Of a DNA stretch of 64,000 nt, positions 22,516 to 34,795 are shown one piece after another. Source of the stretch: Monomorium pharaonis (Eukaryota > Arthropoda > Insecta > Hymenoptera > Formicidae). Location of the stretch: contig NC_050472.1 of assembly GCF_013373865.1 (NCBI RefSeq), forward strand, positions 11,725,413 to 11,789,412, in the 5' to 3' direction. A program made the translations under genes and the position numbers. Each line of letters starts with the position of its first letter. The stretch's first letter is position 1. A model generated the notes under the pieces. It saw only the letters and a program-made list of their open reading frames with translations, was not told the origin of the DNA and did no database searches.

Positions 22516-23250
22516 CTTTAAAGTATATACATATCTATTTTTTATTTAATATAAAAATTAAATAAAAGATAAATTTATAATTTCGTGCGTTATCATTAAG
22601 TTATTAATATTATATAAAATAATATTTGTGAGAGAGAGTGAGAGAGAGAGAGAGAAATTACGTCTATTTTTTATACGAAAATATGTTAATGTTAAATACA
22701 TAATAAATACATTATATTTTGTACTAATAAGACACAATAAATATTATATAGATATATCGTAAATAGTTTTTTATTATTAATGAAGAAAAGTATGACATAA
22801 ACTTTATAAATGTAACAAGTGTTGAAATTTTTAAATAATAAAATATATCTATTATTAATAAACAAAACCATTATTAATAATATAGAACCAGTAATATTGC
22901 CAATATACGTCAAAACGTTTTTGCTCACTAATATTTTTCATGTGAACTGTTTTAGAAACTAGGAAAAAAAAACAAAATTTCTTGAATAATGTAATAAAAC
23001 AAACAATCTATACTACTTAGAAAGAAATAAGTTACTTATACATATATATGTATATATCACATATGTTCTTATATATTATTTTACTTTATAGTAGAAAAAA
23101 ATTAACATAAATAATTATATGTGTATGCACACACATGTATCTACTTTCATTAAACAAAAAAAATCATTTTACAAAACACTAACGCAATTTGAAAATTTTT
23201 AACATGAGATGAGATTACATAAAAAGTTAAAACATAAAGACAATATGTGT
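22516..23250. other. AT-rich spacer with (GA)n run
   Basis: Sequence between the transposase and the MADF gene of element H2. It has a GA microsatellite at about 22628-22657 and otherwise only AT-rich DNA. The 78-codon minus frame (22692-22928) looks like chance. Confidence 0.5.
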
Positions 23251-24160
23251 TTAATCACTATTTGCATTGTCAACTAGTGCAATGATGTTTCTTTGCAATT
23301 CCTTTAATTTTTTTGAATTTTTAATCTTACGTAATTCATTCTCTAAGTACAGAATCCAATGCCTTAAGCTATTTTCCATTTCTTCATTTTTTGCAACCGA
23401 TTCAACTGCTTTCGAAGCTATTGTCTAAAACTTGTTTTGTTCAAGAGAAGAAATTTCAGATTTAATTGTTTTAGTTCTTTTTCTTTTAGGTAACGATGTG
23501 CTGCGTGTTGAAGTGTTAACTGAACAAGTGCTTACTGAAGATGACGACTCACTCTGATGAAATTCATTTTGATGGATATTTTCTATATAAAAATAATAAC
23601 TATAAATAAATTTAAGTTTATATAAAACATAACAAAAATTTCTATTATTTTTTTACCTTTATTATATTGTCTTTATTTTCTAAGAGATTATAAACGTCCA
23701 AAAGTTACACATTTTCATTGTTTTTTATTTTCATCATCATTTTCATTTATTAATGCCATTAAAGATTCTGCTTCTTGGAAAACTATAAATTATCATTATT
23801 CTTAATTATTTTTTATCTAATCGTAATATCTTAATAACTCTTAAGTATTTTATTTGTACTTACCCTTTTTTTTTATAGAAGATTCTCCTTTCCTCTGTGA
23901 AATATAAGGATCCAGAAATTTCATATCCTCATACAACCATCAGATGGGTTTATAAATTTCATCTGTTGATGCTCCACTTGCTTTTGACTTTAATTTTATT
24001 CAGATATTCTAAATATTGCGATCTTAGATTATTTATTTTCTTTTTTGCAATTTCCATCGTTAATGGCTGTTTTGTGATCTCTGCATACTGATCACATATT
24101 GTTTGTAACGCTTTTTCTTGTTTTGATTGTGATAATCAACAGATTTTACAACATATAAAC
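23250..24160 (-). pseudogene. MADF-type accessory protein of element H2
   Basis: PIF/Harbinger elements carry a second protein with a Myb- or MADF-like domain that binds DNA and imports the transposase. Read on the minus strand: about 24160-23890 encodes, over shifted frames, a MADF-like region (YQQHPCLYVV; then ICDQYAEITKQPLTMEIAKK; then KINNLRSQYLEYLNKIK; then IYKP, W, YEDMKFLDPYI). About 23590-23250 encodes a Ser/Thr-rich linker, a KRKRTK basic patch and a C-terminal helical part ending LVDNANSD and a stop. There is at least one frameshift and two in-frame stops. It is convergent with the transposase, so the pair defines an old element at roughly 20.9-24.2 kb. I could not see its TIRs. Confidence 0.7.
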
Positions 24161-24373
24161 ATGGATGTTGTTGATACAATAATAATAAAGTTCTAATATT
24201 GTCTTTATCCATATTTTCCTGAAAATTAATAATTATATGTTTATATAAATTGAACTATAACTGAATCTTATTAAATTTAAAACAAAATCAAAACAACATA
24301 AGAGATAAATTGGATATACATGCCTATGGGCATGCCTATTTTTTTTAAGATGACTTTTTTAGTAATGAAGAAA

Positions 24374-24603
24374 CAAGGTCTGTAGATGAACGACGGGAGG
24401 CGAAGGAAGGTCTTCCCATCCATTGTTTTACATTTTGGCCACAAAATGGCCGGGGCCAATACGATGTATCAATTTCACCTTTCCCTTATTACTACTCACT
24501 CACTCTTCTCGTACAACAAACACTACACATACACCTTATGACTCCAAAATGGCGCTCATGCGATGACCTTCCTTCCCCTCCCGTCGTTCATCTACAGACC
24601 TTG
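24374..24603. mobile_element. hAT-type MITE, 230 bp
   Basis: An 8-bp target duplication tgaagaaa lies at 24366-24373 and 24604-24611. The inverted ends are CAAGGTCTGTAGATGAACGA and its complement, with about 38 paired bases. The 8-bp duplication supports a hAT origin. A minus-strand frame through it (24277-24459) is incidental. Confidence 0.88.
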
Positions 24604-24639
24604 TGAAGAAAGATATTTATTAGATAAATAAATTAAGAT

Positions 24640-24850
24640 GTCCATGTCAAGAGATCTAAAAGATGTCTTGTTTAAGATGTTTCTTACATAAAATGGCTTG
24701 TTTTAAATACTAATATAATAGTAGATGTAAAAATGTACATCTAATTTTAGATATCTTTTTGACATCTAATTTTAGATATCTTTTTAATATCTTATTTTAG
24801 ATATCTTTTTGATATCTTATATAAGATATCTTAAAAAAGATATCTGTTAA
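24640..24850. repeat. agatatct-rich repeat array
   Basis: Repeated palindromic agatatctttttgatatct-like units with a period of about 24-25 bp. Highly AT-rich; no gene. Confidence 0.6.
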
Positions 24851-25539
24851 CATTTTGCTGTATGGGATAATGACTGCAAGATTATTATACTCATTAATTT
24901 ATTATTTTATTGATTTTTATATCTTGATTTTTTACCTCTACTCTTCAAGATATGGAAGGAATGGAGCTGCGCCGGTGAGTGGGCTGCTTTTGATTATTTA
25001 TTTAAAGTAAGCTGAGTCGTTTTGGATTCAGTCGCTTCCACTAGGTTTTTCAAAGATTTTTTCTGCAAAATTGCATCCACAATATTGTGACGGCCTATAC
25101 ATTTACTTAGAAAAGAAACATATATTTAATTTTCTTATGTTAAAAAAAAATTAAGTAAACTGTAAATAAAATTAAATAGTAATTAATAATTTAAAATTAA
25201 CATTTATGTATATATACTAGTTATGCCCTGCCACGCGTTGCTGTGGCTCTCTATTCTTATGCTACGTTTTTTTTTTAATTTTCTTGCTTTCGTTGTTTAA
25301 CTTTCAAGAGTCTTGCCTTACTGTTGCTCTTTTTATTTTATTTTTGAATAAGCATTTATCTATCTTTAATCAATCTAATATTCATTTATTCACGTACTTC
25401 TAACTTTTTTCTAAAAACTGTCATGGATTTAGAAATCCATACAAAAGATTGTTTTAAATAAATTCTTTTTTTTCAATAAAATAACAGCCATCTTTATTTT
25501 TCTTATTACCTTAATTTAAACACAATAGAAACATTTTTC

Positions 25540-25845
25540 GCCTCTCCCGGTCTCTCCCCGTCTCTCCCCGTCTCACCCCGTCATTCCCGGTCTCTCCCCG
25601 TCTCTCCTGGTTTCTCCCCGTCTCTCCCCGTCTCTTTCCGTCTCTCCTGGTCTCTCCCCGTCTCTCCCGGTCTCTCCCCGTCTCTCCCGGTCTCTCCCGG
25701 TCTCTCCCGGTCTCTCCCGGTCTCTCCCCATCTCTACCCGTCTATCCGGTCTCTCCCCGTCTCTCCCGGTCTCTCTCCGTCTCTCCCGGTCTCTCCCCGT
25801 TTCTCTGCGTCTCTCCCGGTCTCTTCCCGTCTCTCCTCGTCTCAA
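25540..25845. repeat. 10-bp minisatellite (tctctccccg)n
   Basis: About 30 units of tctctcccc/gg. The minus-strand frame through it gives a repetitive Arg/Glu/Thr/Gly peptide (GRDRERRGET), a by-product of the repeat and not a gene. Confidence 0.95.
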
Positions 25846-26134
25846 TGTGTCAAAATTTTAATAATATTAATGAAAAACTATTTTTTACACTTAAATTATG
25901 ACCATCATTTTTTAAACACCGGTATATCCAAAATTAATAATTAATATCATATCTTTTTTTATTAGAAATTGGTGTTCAATTTTAATTTTTTTAAAATCCT
26001 AAAATTTCTGAAAGAACCCGTATATCCAAAAACTTACTCTCTTTCCTATACAGTTTTTAAACCATACACACTCACTACACATACACACACACACACTCTC
26101 TTAATAATTAATTTCTCTTTATCACTCTAAATCA

Positions 26135-26138
<4 letters not shown>

Positions 26139-26210
<72 letters not shown>

Positions 26211-26240
26211 GTCTATCTCTCTCTCTCTTTTTCTCTCTCT
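26139..26240. repeat. (CT)n microsatellite
   Basis: About 100 bp of almost pure CT with a few gtct and ttt interruptions. Confidence 0.95.
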
Positions 26241-26369
26241 CACTCTCATATTTAATTAAAACACACACACTCACACACTCTCTTTAAATATCATTTAAAA
26301 AATATTGTTTAAAATTAATAAAATTAAATTATGACCATCACACATTTTTGAAACACACGGTATTTCCAA

Positions 26370-26990
26370 AATTAAACCACATAAGAACACTTCCGATTAC
26401 GAATACAACGTTGTTTCAAAATTTTCAAAAAATATAATTTAAAAAATATTGTTTTAAATTAAAAAAATTTAATTATGACCATTATTTTTGAAACACACGG
26501 TATTTCATAAATCAGACACCATAAAAACACTCCCGGTTACGAATACAACGTTGTGTCAAAATTACAAAAAAATATCATTTAAAAAATATTGTTTAAAATT
26601 AACAAAATAATATTATGACCATCACACATTTTTGTAACATACGGTATTTCAAAATTCAGACCCCATAAAAACACTCCCGGTTACGAATACAACGTTGTGT
26701 CAAAATTACAAAATAATATCATTTGAAAAATATTGTTTAAAATTAAATTATGACTATCATTTTTGAAACAACCGGTATAACCAAGAACTGACCCCATAAG
26801 AAAACTCGCGTATACGAATACAACGTTGTGTCAAAATTACAAAAAAATATCATTAAAAAATATTGTTTAAAATAAAATTATGGCCATCATTTTTGAAACA
26901 TACGGTATTTCCATAATCAGACCCCATAAGAACACTCCCGGTTACGAATACAACGTTGTGTCAAAATTTCAAAGCAATCGGTGAATAACT
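26370..26990 (+). repeat. 128-144-bp tandem repeat, 5 copies
   Basis: The phrase cgaatacaacgttgt recurs at about 26400, 26540, 26684, 26815 and 26944, each preceded by an acggtattt block and followed by AT-rich DNA. Confidence 0.85.
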
Positions 26991-27039
26991 TACAGAGATC
27001 TTAGATGAGTAACAAACATTTTACATTTTTATTTATATA

Positions 27040-27215
27040 CAGGGTGTCCCAACGCACATGGGTCAATGCTCGTAAAAAGGTAAAAGGGGATCGAGATGAA
27101 CATAAAAGTCCAATATTGTCTTGGGTTAGGTCTTTGGTTAGGTCTCGGGTTAAGTCTACCAATAATCAAGGTATTTATTAATTAATTTTTCAAATTATGC
27201 AAATGTACATTACGT
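27040..27215 (+). mobile_element. Diverged single end of the foldback family
   Basis: CAGGGTGTCCCAACGCACAT, then ctcgtaaaaaggtaaaaggg and cgagatgaacataaaagtcc, matches the first ~120 bp of the arms at 906 and 30559. No partner end was found nearby. The adjoining ggttaggtc phrases are partly duplicated. Confidence 0.75.
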
Positions 27216-28100
27216 TAAAATTAAATTAAAAGGGTCTTCGGGAGAGAGGCACGATTCCGGGTGGCGAAAAGGCGATTTCGTCAATTTGGTGGACTGTAAT
27301 TGATTGGTGAAGGAAAGAGAAACGAGTTGAGCTGTCTGCGATTAGCAGATTAGAATAAGAATGTGAGTGACAAGAAATGATGATGGAAAACGGGAAAGCG
27401 TTCGATCATGCAAGCGAAAAAAGAAGAGAAAGCCATGCAAAGGCATTCGACTCACCGCACGTTGCCGATCCGCATTCGTTTTTCCCTCGCTGCAGGAAGA
27501 ATCCGTGTCCGGCACGTAGCTGGAAATTGACCGGCTTCGTCCGGGATGCAGGCGTAAAGCAGAGCGAATTAGAAGCGCAAGCAGGAAAAAATAAGCACAT
27601 GCGTAAGCAGCGAAGCAAGCGAATCCAAGCACAGGCACTCGAGCGGGAAGGTGCCGAGGTCAGTGAAACATGCGGTGATCGTTGGGCGATCCCGACCGTT
27701 CTTGTGGACTGTTGAACTGAGTCTGTCCCCTCTTCGCTGTAACGAAGTTACAGGAGCAGCGAGAATTCAACAGACAAGTGGCGACTGTTGATCGATGCGA
27801 TGGCAGCACCGCTCGTTGAATCGATATAATCGATTATTAAGCCCGCTTTCAATCAACATTCGCGCGAAACGTAAACAACAAAAAAATATATATAACAATA
27901 ATGCAAGCTAAATTATAAATAAAATTATTATATACAATATATACATAAACCAACCAAAGGGTTTTGTAAATTAAAAGAGTTAAAGCTAACAGCTTATAAA
28001 ATTAAATTTTTGTTAAGTTAAAAATTATATGAACAAAGAATTGACTTAGTTGAAAGTTAAATTAAATAAGCTCAAATTAAAAGTTAAGTTTGAAAAATAT
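27216..28100. other. GC-richer unclassified block then AT-rich DNA
   Basis: 27220-27830 is GC-richer than its surroundings and holds a 112-codon plus-strand frame (27377-27715, Lys/Arg-rich, two Cys near the middle) with no recognisable domain and overlapping minus frames of similar length. I do not call a gene. 27960-28100 is AT-rich and resembles the arms of the 16.7-18.2 kb palindrome. Confidence 0.35.
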
Positions 28101-28344
28101 TATTTAAAAATAAATAAATATGGACATTCATGTTACATTCTATAGGAGGAGAGGTGATTGAAGAGACTGGACAATATGTGGGATGAGAGGGAGTGTGCGT
28201 TGGGGGGAGAGAGAAGGCCGGGAGGAGAAGAGTGCAAGGAGTGAATGTGGACAAAAAGATTGGTGAATGAGGAATGAATGGAGGAAGCGGCGGAAGTGGA
28301 GGTCCACAAATGAATGTGTGAATGGATGGATGAAAGGAAGTATG

Positions 28345-28404
<60 letters not shown>

Positions 28405-28515
28405 AATATAATGTAAGCGTACGCGTGGAAGAAACGATTTACATTTTTCTAACCGGAGCGAGAGTCCGCCTGTACCCCGCAAGGGAAAGGCAAATAAAGG
28501 ATTATTATATTATGT
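28100..28515 (+). repeat. Probable 3' fragment of a non-LTR retrotransposon
   Basis: Purine-rich DNA, a (CT)n run (28347-28401), then a phrase (gtccgcctgtaccccgcaag, then gcaaataaaggattattata) resembling the 3' untranslated ends of insect R1/jockey-like LINEs. Identification is by general resemblance only. Confidence 0.4.
28347..28401. repeat. (CT)n microsatellite
   Basis: About 55 bp of pure CT repeat. Confidence 0.95.
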
Positions 28516-28692
28516 TACATTCTATACACTTATGCCATATGTTGCAAAACAATTTTCACGTTTTATTGCATTAAATAAAAAAAGAAATTATTTTTTAATA
28601 ATGGAGCAACGTATTATTTAAAAATAAATAAATATCTAACGCTTGAGTAAGTTACAAAACAAAGTATAAAAGCTCAAATAGACAAGCTAACT

Positions 28693-29030
28693 AAGATGTT
28701 AAGAACAAATAAGCAATTTTAATAAAATGCGAGTTCTTGATAATAAGCAAAAATATTTAGGATAGCAAAACGTTTCGACTTTACAAAGTTATCCTCAGTC
28801 GCTTGTATTACAAAATTAAAAATTGATTATTAAACAAAAGCAATTGTAAATCTTATCATCTAGAGTTTTTTATACGGTTACTTTTGTTTAATAACCGATT
28901 CTTAATTTCGTAATACAAACGACTAAGGATGACTTTGTAAAGTTGAAACGTTTCGCTATCCTAAATATTTTTGTGTATTATCAAAAACTTGCGTTTTAAT
29001 AAAATTGCTTATTTGTTCTTAACATCTTAT
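28693..29030. mobile_element. 338-bp palindromic MITE
   Basis: agatgttaagaacaaataag at the left pairs with cttatttgttcttaacatct at the right. The complementarity runs almost to the centre (aaaacgtttcgac against gttgaaacgtttcg). No coding capacity. Confidence 0.8.
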
Positions 29031-29139
29031 TTAACACGTCTCTTCGACCTTTATTTATACTTACGTTTGTAATATAATTTATATTTATAATAAATTAAAA
29101 GATATAATTTATTTAAGCCGGATTACCAAAACAATTCTA

Positions 29140-30556
29140 TTGAAAAAATGGCGCCGCTGCGGAGTAGATGGTGGAGTGTGGGCTCCAGTTTTGAGTAAGG
29201 AAAAAGGGTAAAGGAAAGATTGTGAGGATTGAGAGGACGGAGTTGAAAGTTAGAGGAAGACGGGTAATTGAAGGGAAGTGACAGGATGGCGAAGAAAGAT
29301 TGTACGAAGAGAAGGAAAAGTAGAGCGGATCGACTTGGGAGGATTGGAGAAAAAAGCAGTTGACGTGGAAGAAGTTGGATGAAATGATGATGACAGAGGG
29401 CACGGTGAAGTCTGGGAATAGAACATGAAACATCGGTCAAAGTTAAAGGGAGGAAGAGAGATGCAGCTAAGAGGTGCAGAGTGCGAGATTGATGTTTGGG
29501 GATCAAAAAAAGGATTGAGCGCATACGGAATGAGGCGTGGTTGATAGAGAGGGAGCCGTCGGAAAGTTGGTAATGTTGGAGAGATGCATGGCGGACGTGG
29601 CAACAATAGATCGATGGAAGAGGAGAGTTGAGCGCTTGCGCAGAGGGGCAGTGGCAGACGGCAGTAGGAGTGCGTGATGGAGAACAATTGGTATATCAAT
29701 ATATTGATCTAGGATATCGAGACGGAAAGTACAAAGAGAAAAGTAGAATCCAAGAAAAAGAGATTAAGAGTAAGGAAAGGAAAGGCAGGAGAGATCTCAG
29801 GCACAGATGTTTAAAGAAAGAAGGAGAGATAGAGGGAAAAAGGAGTACGGAAACATAGAAGAGAGGATAGGAGAGCTGAGAGGGATAAGGAGATGTCTGA
29901 TGGAGATGGCGGTAGTGTAGAAAGGAAAGTGTATGGAGAGAGAAGGAAGGAGGAACGGAGGAGAGAAGATGGAGGCGAGTTTGGAGAAGGAAAAGAGAAA
30001 GGAGGTACAAGAGAAAGCGGAGAGAGTGACAGAAGGAGAGAAGGAAGTGAGATGTAGCACGGAGGAGTAGGTGAGCGGGAGGAGAGCAAAAGTGGAAACG
30101 GAGATAGAGACGGATGGCAAGGAGGAAAAGCAAACGGAGAAGACGGAGGAGAAGGAGGAAGTGGCAGGAAGAGGAGAGAAGGAGGAGAGAGGTCGTGCGG
30201 AGGAGCAGGTGAGCAGGAAGTGGTCAGGGACGGAATTGGAAAAAGAGACAGGCGGCAAGGAGGAGAAACATAGGGAGAAGTAGAAGGAGGAGAAAAGGAG
30301 AAACGAAGGAGGAGAAAAGCAGGAGGCCAGAGGAGGAGAGGGAGATAACTGAGAGAGTGGGAGGTTGAGAGGATGCATACGAGCGAAGGAAGAGATTGTT
30401 TTAGCGTGAGAGTTGTTTATAATAGTGTAAATTATTAGATGGAGAGGGGGGAGAGGATTGCAAATATAGGGAGCGATTGTGATACTATTGTAAAATATTG
30501 GATAGAGATAGAGATGATGGTAACAGCGGTTAGGAGAGATGGAAGTGGAAGATATA
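29140..30556 (+). repeat. 1.4-kb purine-rich strand (possible LINE 5' part)
   Basis: The plus strand is overwhelmingly G+A. Long frames occur on both strands, giving Arg/Glu/Lys-rich peptides on plus and Ser/Pro/Leu-rich ones on minus, so length is no evidence of coding. Related purine-rich sequence resumes after the foldback element at 44100-44520 (for example gaggatacatacaagcaaag against gaggatgcatacgagcgaag near 30371). A repeat or LINE leader is my guess. Confidence 0.4.
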
Positions 30557-31394
30557 TACAGGGAGTCCCAGAGCATACTGGTCACTGTTCATAAAAAGGT
30601 AGATGGGATCGAGATGAACATAAAAGTTCAATATTGTTGTAGGTTTGGTCTGCTAATAATCGAGATATAAATTTTTTAAATTATGCGAATGAGAGCGCGT
30701 CTTGCGCGCCGAAGGAAGGGCTCGAGCCGCTCGAGCCATAGCACGGCCTACTGTTTCAAGCATTAGCTGCCGGCGGCGGCGTGGGAAAGAAGGAGAAGCG
30801 TGGCGTCGTCGTCGTTCCCACGTCTCGCCGCACCGCGCCTAAGCTCGCGTCGATGGCTGCTACGCACACTCGCGATTACATGACGAGATTATGAATTATT
30901 AATAAAAATAGGACAAATTTAAATCGTAATAAACTTTTGTAAATAAGAAAATCGAAAGAGAGAAAGCGATGGAAACGTATGGAACCTGCAAATAATATAA
31001 TATTTGCCGCATCAAATTTTCTCATCGTTTTTTATGGAATATTAAATTAACGAAGATTTATCACGATTGATTCTTTATACATTCTCCTTTCATAACCATC
31101 TTATTAGAAAATTACGAAATGCACGAAATACTATCCCTAATATGCATTCTTTGTAAAATAATACGATAGAAAAATATTCACGTTTGATCTAACGACTTCA
31201 GGATAAATTATTCGATGCAACTTCTACGGTAATTATAGGTAATTAGAGATCAATGTTATGTCAAGTATCGTTAGTATGGTTAACTAGAAATGATTTTCTC
31301 TTGTATATGATAAAGAACTTCGAATTTCTTCTATCGTTAATACATTATAAGTCACTGAAAATTTGTCGTAATTACACCTCTCTCTCCTTCTCTC

Positions 31395-31399
31395 TTTTA

Positions 31400-31461
<62 letters not shown>
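31395..31461. repeat. (CT)n microsatellite, left of the LINE
   Basis: CT repeat abutting the 5' truncation point of the LINE. A CT-rich tract (42696-42750) resumes at the LINE 3' end, so the LINE probably landed inside the microsatellite. Confidence 0.9.
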
Positions 31462-31464
<3 letters not shown>

Positions 31465-32555
31465 AATGATCTGCTTGACGCAATCAAGGCGTCACCTGGT
31501 AACTCTCTCTCTGCTGGTGCTGACAGAATCCCTTTATTTTGTTTCACGCTTGCTCTTCCTTGCATTGCACCGTTTCTCTTGACACTTTTTAACAACTCCA
31601 TTCTCCATTCCTGTTTCCCTCATTCCTGGAAGTGTGCTTATATCAGACCGCTATCCAAGATTAAAACTCCTCTTACCCCTTCAGATACTCGTCCGATCGC
31701 CAACCTCCCCGAACTATCTAAGATCCTTGAAAGAACTGTTCATAAACAAATCACGCAATTTCTCGAAGTTAACAACCTACTCGACCCCAGACAATCTGGT
31801 TATCGTACCGGCTTCAGCACTCAATCTGCATTGCGACATCCGTAGAGGCATTGATGAAAAGAGAGTCACCATCCTAATTCTTTTTGATTTCAGCAAAGCT
31901 TTCGATTCAGTACCCCATCTTCTCCTCCTTTCTAAGTTAAAATCTTTCGGTTTCTCCAGCTCAACTTTAAGCTGGTTCTTTTCCTGTTTGACTGAACGAA
32001 CACAGACAGTCCTTGATGAAAATAATAATGCTACCCTTTGGTGTCCGGTGACTGCTGGTGTACCTCAAGGTTCTGTTCTTGGTCCTCTTCTTTTCTCTCT
32101 CTTCATCAATGACATTGGCTCCTATCTCAGTTTTTCTAATCACATGATCTTCGCTGACGACACTCAAATATACCTGAGCTGCTATCCGTCCCTACTTGCC
32201 CAAGGTCTGGCAAAAATCTCGATTGATACTACCGCGGTCTATGATTATGCACGTCAATGGTCTCATACTCAATCTAGCCAAAACCAAAGTTATGATCTTA
32301 GGCAGCAACGCCCTTGTTCGCTCTATTGACCTCGATACTCTTCCACCGATCACTATTAATCACACTTCCATTCCTTATATAACAAGTGCTCGTAACCTTG
32401 GAGTTTCACTAAGTTCGAACCTTTCATGGAATAACCACATCTCTCGAATCTCTAGAAGTGTTCACGGTGCTCTCCATAAGCTTAAGTTTCACAGGCAGTC
32501 TCTCCCTCAACCATTGCGATGCAAACTAGTTAAAACCCTCATATTCCCACACATA
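31462..32555 (+). pseudogene. Non-LTR retrotransposon RT, first part
   Basis: A 5'-truncated ORF2 of a jockey/CR1-like LINE; the endonuclease region is missing. Frames run 31462-31840, then about 31830-32275, then 32250-32555, separated by two frameshifts. RT blocks are clear: PIANLPELSKILERTV, then QSGYRTGFST, motif A FDFSKAFDSVPH, motif B GVPQGSVLGPLLFSLFINDI and motif C FADDTQIY. Then comes the thumb region with LNLAKTKVMILG and ITSARNLGVSLSSNLSW. The copy ends at a PIF/Harbinger insertion with a 3-bp (ata) target duplication, and its reading frame continues at 41920. A dead copy; family placement within the jockey superfamily is tentative. Confidence 0.9.
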
Positions 32556-32907
32556 GGCCCGTATTCATAGTCAAGGTTTATTATCAAGACTTGCTCAAGT
32601 ACATCTTAAGATGGCGCTTCGATTCATAGTTATAAAACAAATCTATACTTGAGAAAAATCTCACGGTATAACTTGTCGAAGACGATCTTCTTTTAAAGCA
32701 TCTTGGTATGATTCATAAACTCATTTCATTCGTTGTAAACAGAGACTTAAGATAATCTCATTAATTATAAAATTCATAGTCATTTAAGTTTATCTTATTT
32801 GACATATATATTGTTAAATAAGACAATCTTCGTCAAGTCGTGGTCGTAGACGACTTAAGCAAAAGTGAATGCAAGATTATTATTAGTAAAGTGAAGAGAA
32901 AGTGTAA

Positions 32908-33150
32908 TGCATTTATATTGATGACATAAATAATATTATTGGTAATATAAATAATATTTTTATTATTTAGAATGCCATTTATTTTAATATTGGTGAGGAG
33001 GTTATAGGACTGAGAAACCCGACTGTCTATACTGTCTATAGCTATAACTTATAACCTATAACCTCTTCACTAACATTAAAATAAATGGCATTCTAAATAA
33101 CAAAAAAATTATTTATATTACAAATAACATTATTTATATCATCAATATAA
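32908..33150. repeat. Palindromic MITE-like sequence in H1
   Basis: ttagaatgccatttatttta followed by ggtgaggaggttatagg at the left pairs with cctataacctcttcac followed by taaaataaatggcattctaa at the right; the centre is about 50 bp. A short AT-rich direct repeat follows at 33160-33210. Confidence 0.7.
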
Positions 33151-33239
33151 ATGTATTACTGATGTATTACATCAATATAAATGTATACACTGTATAAATG
33201 TATACACTGTCTTCCAACTTTAATAATAATAATCTTGCA

Positions 33240-34420
33240 TTAAATTTGCTTAAGCCTAACTTCTTGTAAGTACGACCTGATTTTCTCGCACAACGTGATA
33301 CAAAGGACTTTTGGTTCGGTAATTGAGAGTCTGAGCACACGACTTGCTTTACACGTTCTTGATGTTTCAAACAGGATTGTCACCTGTTCACGTAAGTTGA
33401 AAATTAAGCATGATACATGTAATGCATAATTGATTGCAATGTATAACATTCTCTTAACTATTAACTTGAAAAATTCTTACAGCTATACTTATATTAACCT
33501 TGCTTCACACGTTCTTGATTTTCTCGCACAACGCGATACAAAGGATCGAGGTCTCGGTGAGAGTCCGAGCACAGGACTTGCTTCACACGATTTTCGACAA
33601 CGGGATTGTCACCTGTTGTTCACGTAAGTTGAAAATTAAGCAGGATATGTGCAATGCATGATTAATTGTTACATTCTTTTAACTTTTAACATGAAAAATT
33701 CTTACAGCTATAATTATATTAACCCTACATTACTCTTTCTTATTTTTCAGTAATAGGATCAAGAATCTCGACTGTTTAACTAAATTGTATGTTCGACCGA
33801 CGCTCTGATTTTCTCGCACAACGCGATACCGAGATCTCGGTGAGAGTCCGAGCACAGAACTTGATTCACATGTTCATGATTTTCCTCAACAGGATATTCT
33901 ACAGCAGGATTGTCACCTGTTGTTTACGTAAGTTGAAAATTAAGCAGGATATACGTAGTGCATGATTGATTGCAATGTAACATTCTCTTAACTTGAAAAA
34001 TTCTTACAGCTGTAATCATATTAATCTTACTTGCTTCACACGTTCTTGATTTTCTCGCACAACGCGATACGAAGGACCGAGGTCTCTGTGAGAGTCTGAG
34101 CACAGGACTTGTTTCACACGTTCATCATTTTCCACAACAGGATTGTCACCAGTTTTTCACGTAAGTTGAAAATTAAGCAGGATATGTGTAATGCATGATT
34201 AATTGCTACATTTTTTTAACTTTTAACCCTACATTACTCTTTCTTATTTTTCAGTAGTAAGATCGAGAATCTCGTCTGTTTAACTAAATGTTCGACGCTC
34301 TGATTTTTTCGCACAACGTGATACGAAGGACCGAGGTATCGGTGAGAGTCTGAATACAAGACTTGCTTTACACGTTTTTGATCTTTCACAGGATTGTCAC
34401 CCGTTCACGTAAGTTGATAA
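33240..34420 (+). repeat. H1 left subterminal tandem array
   Basis: Five diverged copies, about 235-295 bp apart, of a unit containing gattttctcgcacaacgcga, then ggtctcggtgagagtc and caggattgtcacctg (cores near 33282, 33515, 33811, 34050 and 34304). The right end of H1 has the inverted counterpart. Such arrays may serve as transposase or Myb-protein binding sites; this is inference. Confidence 0.85.
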
Positions 34421-34795
34421 TTAATTTTTACATCTTGACAAATTTATAATTTTAACTATTGACCGAATCAGGTCGAAACGTTTGTGAAACTATTATCTTA
34501 AAATTATATTAGAATGATACTATTATTGAAATATTATGAAATATTGTAATATACTATACTTTCAAGTTAACAATTAAAGTAATATCAGCCTGCAATTAAA
34601 TATTTTTTATTATATTAGAATAATTTTAAAATTAGATTTTAAAATTATATTAGAATATTATAATATACTACCTTCAAAATAACAGTTTAGATGTCAGCTT
34701 GCAATCATATATTTTATTGGTACAAATATGAAATAAAAGATTCATTTAAATTTTATTTAATTATTTTTATAATTAAATATTGTATTATTTACAGA

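Larger units (their letters stand above)
25215..27039. repeat. Dispersed repeat with minisatellite and satellite blocks
   Basis: Begins with a GC-richer phrase (gccctgccacgcgttgctgt at about 25232). It contains a 10-bp minisatellite, a (CT)n run, and five copies of a 128-144-bp unit, and ends (cgaatacaacgttgtgtcaa, then caatcggtgaataactta) just before a foldback end at 27040. It looks like one internally expanded repeat. I cannot name the family. Confidence 0.45.

Noticed and set aside
24277..24459. 60-codon minus frame
   Set aside because: It overlaps the left half of the hAT-type MITE.
25573..25845. 90-codon Arg/Glu/Thr/Gly-repeat frame on minus
   Set aside because: A direct translation of the 10-bp minisatellite.
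28084..28482. 132-codon minus frame
   Set aside because: Runs through the CT microsatellite (an Arg-Glu repeat); no domain.
29123..30585. Minus frames up to 262 codons, Ser/Pro/Leu/Phe-rich
   Set aside because: Stop codons are rare on either strand of a purine-rich block; composition explains the length.
33240..34420. CRISPR-like array
   Set aside because: Units are 235-295 bp, diverged and of uneven spacing, within a eukaryotic transposon; not a CRISPR.
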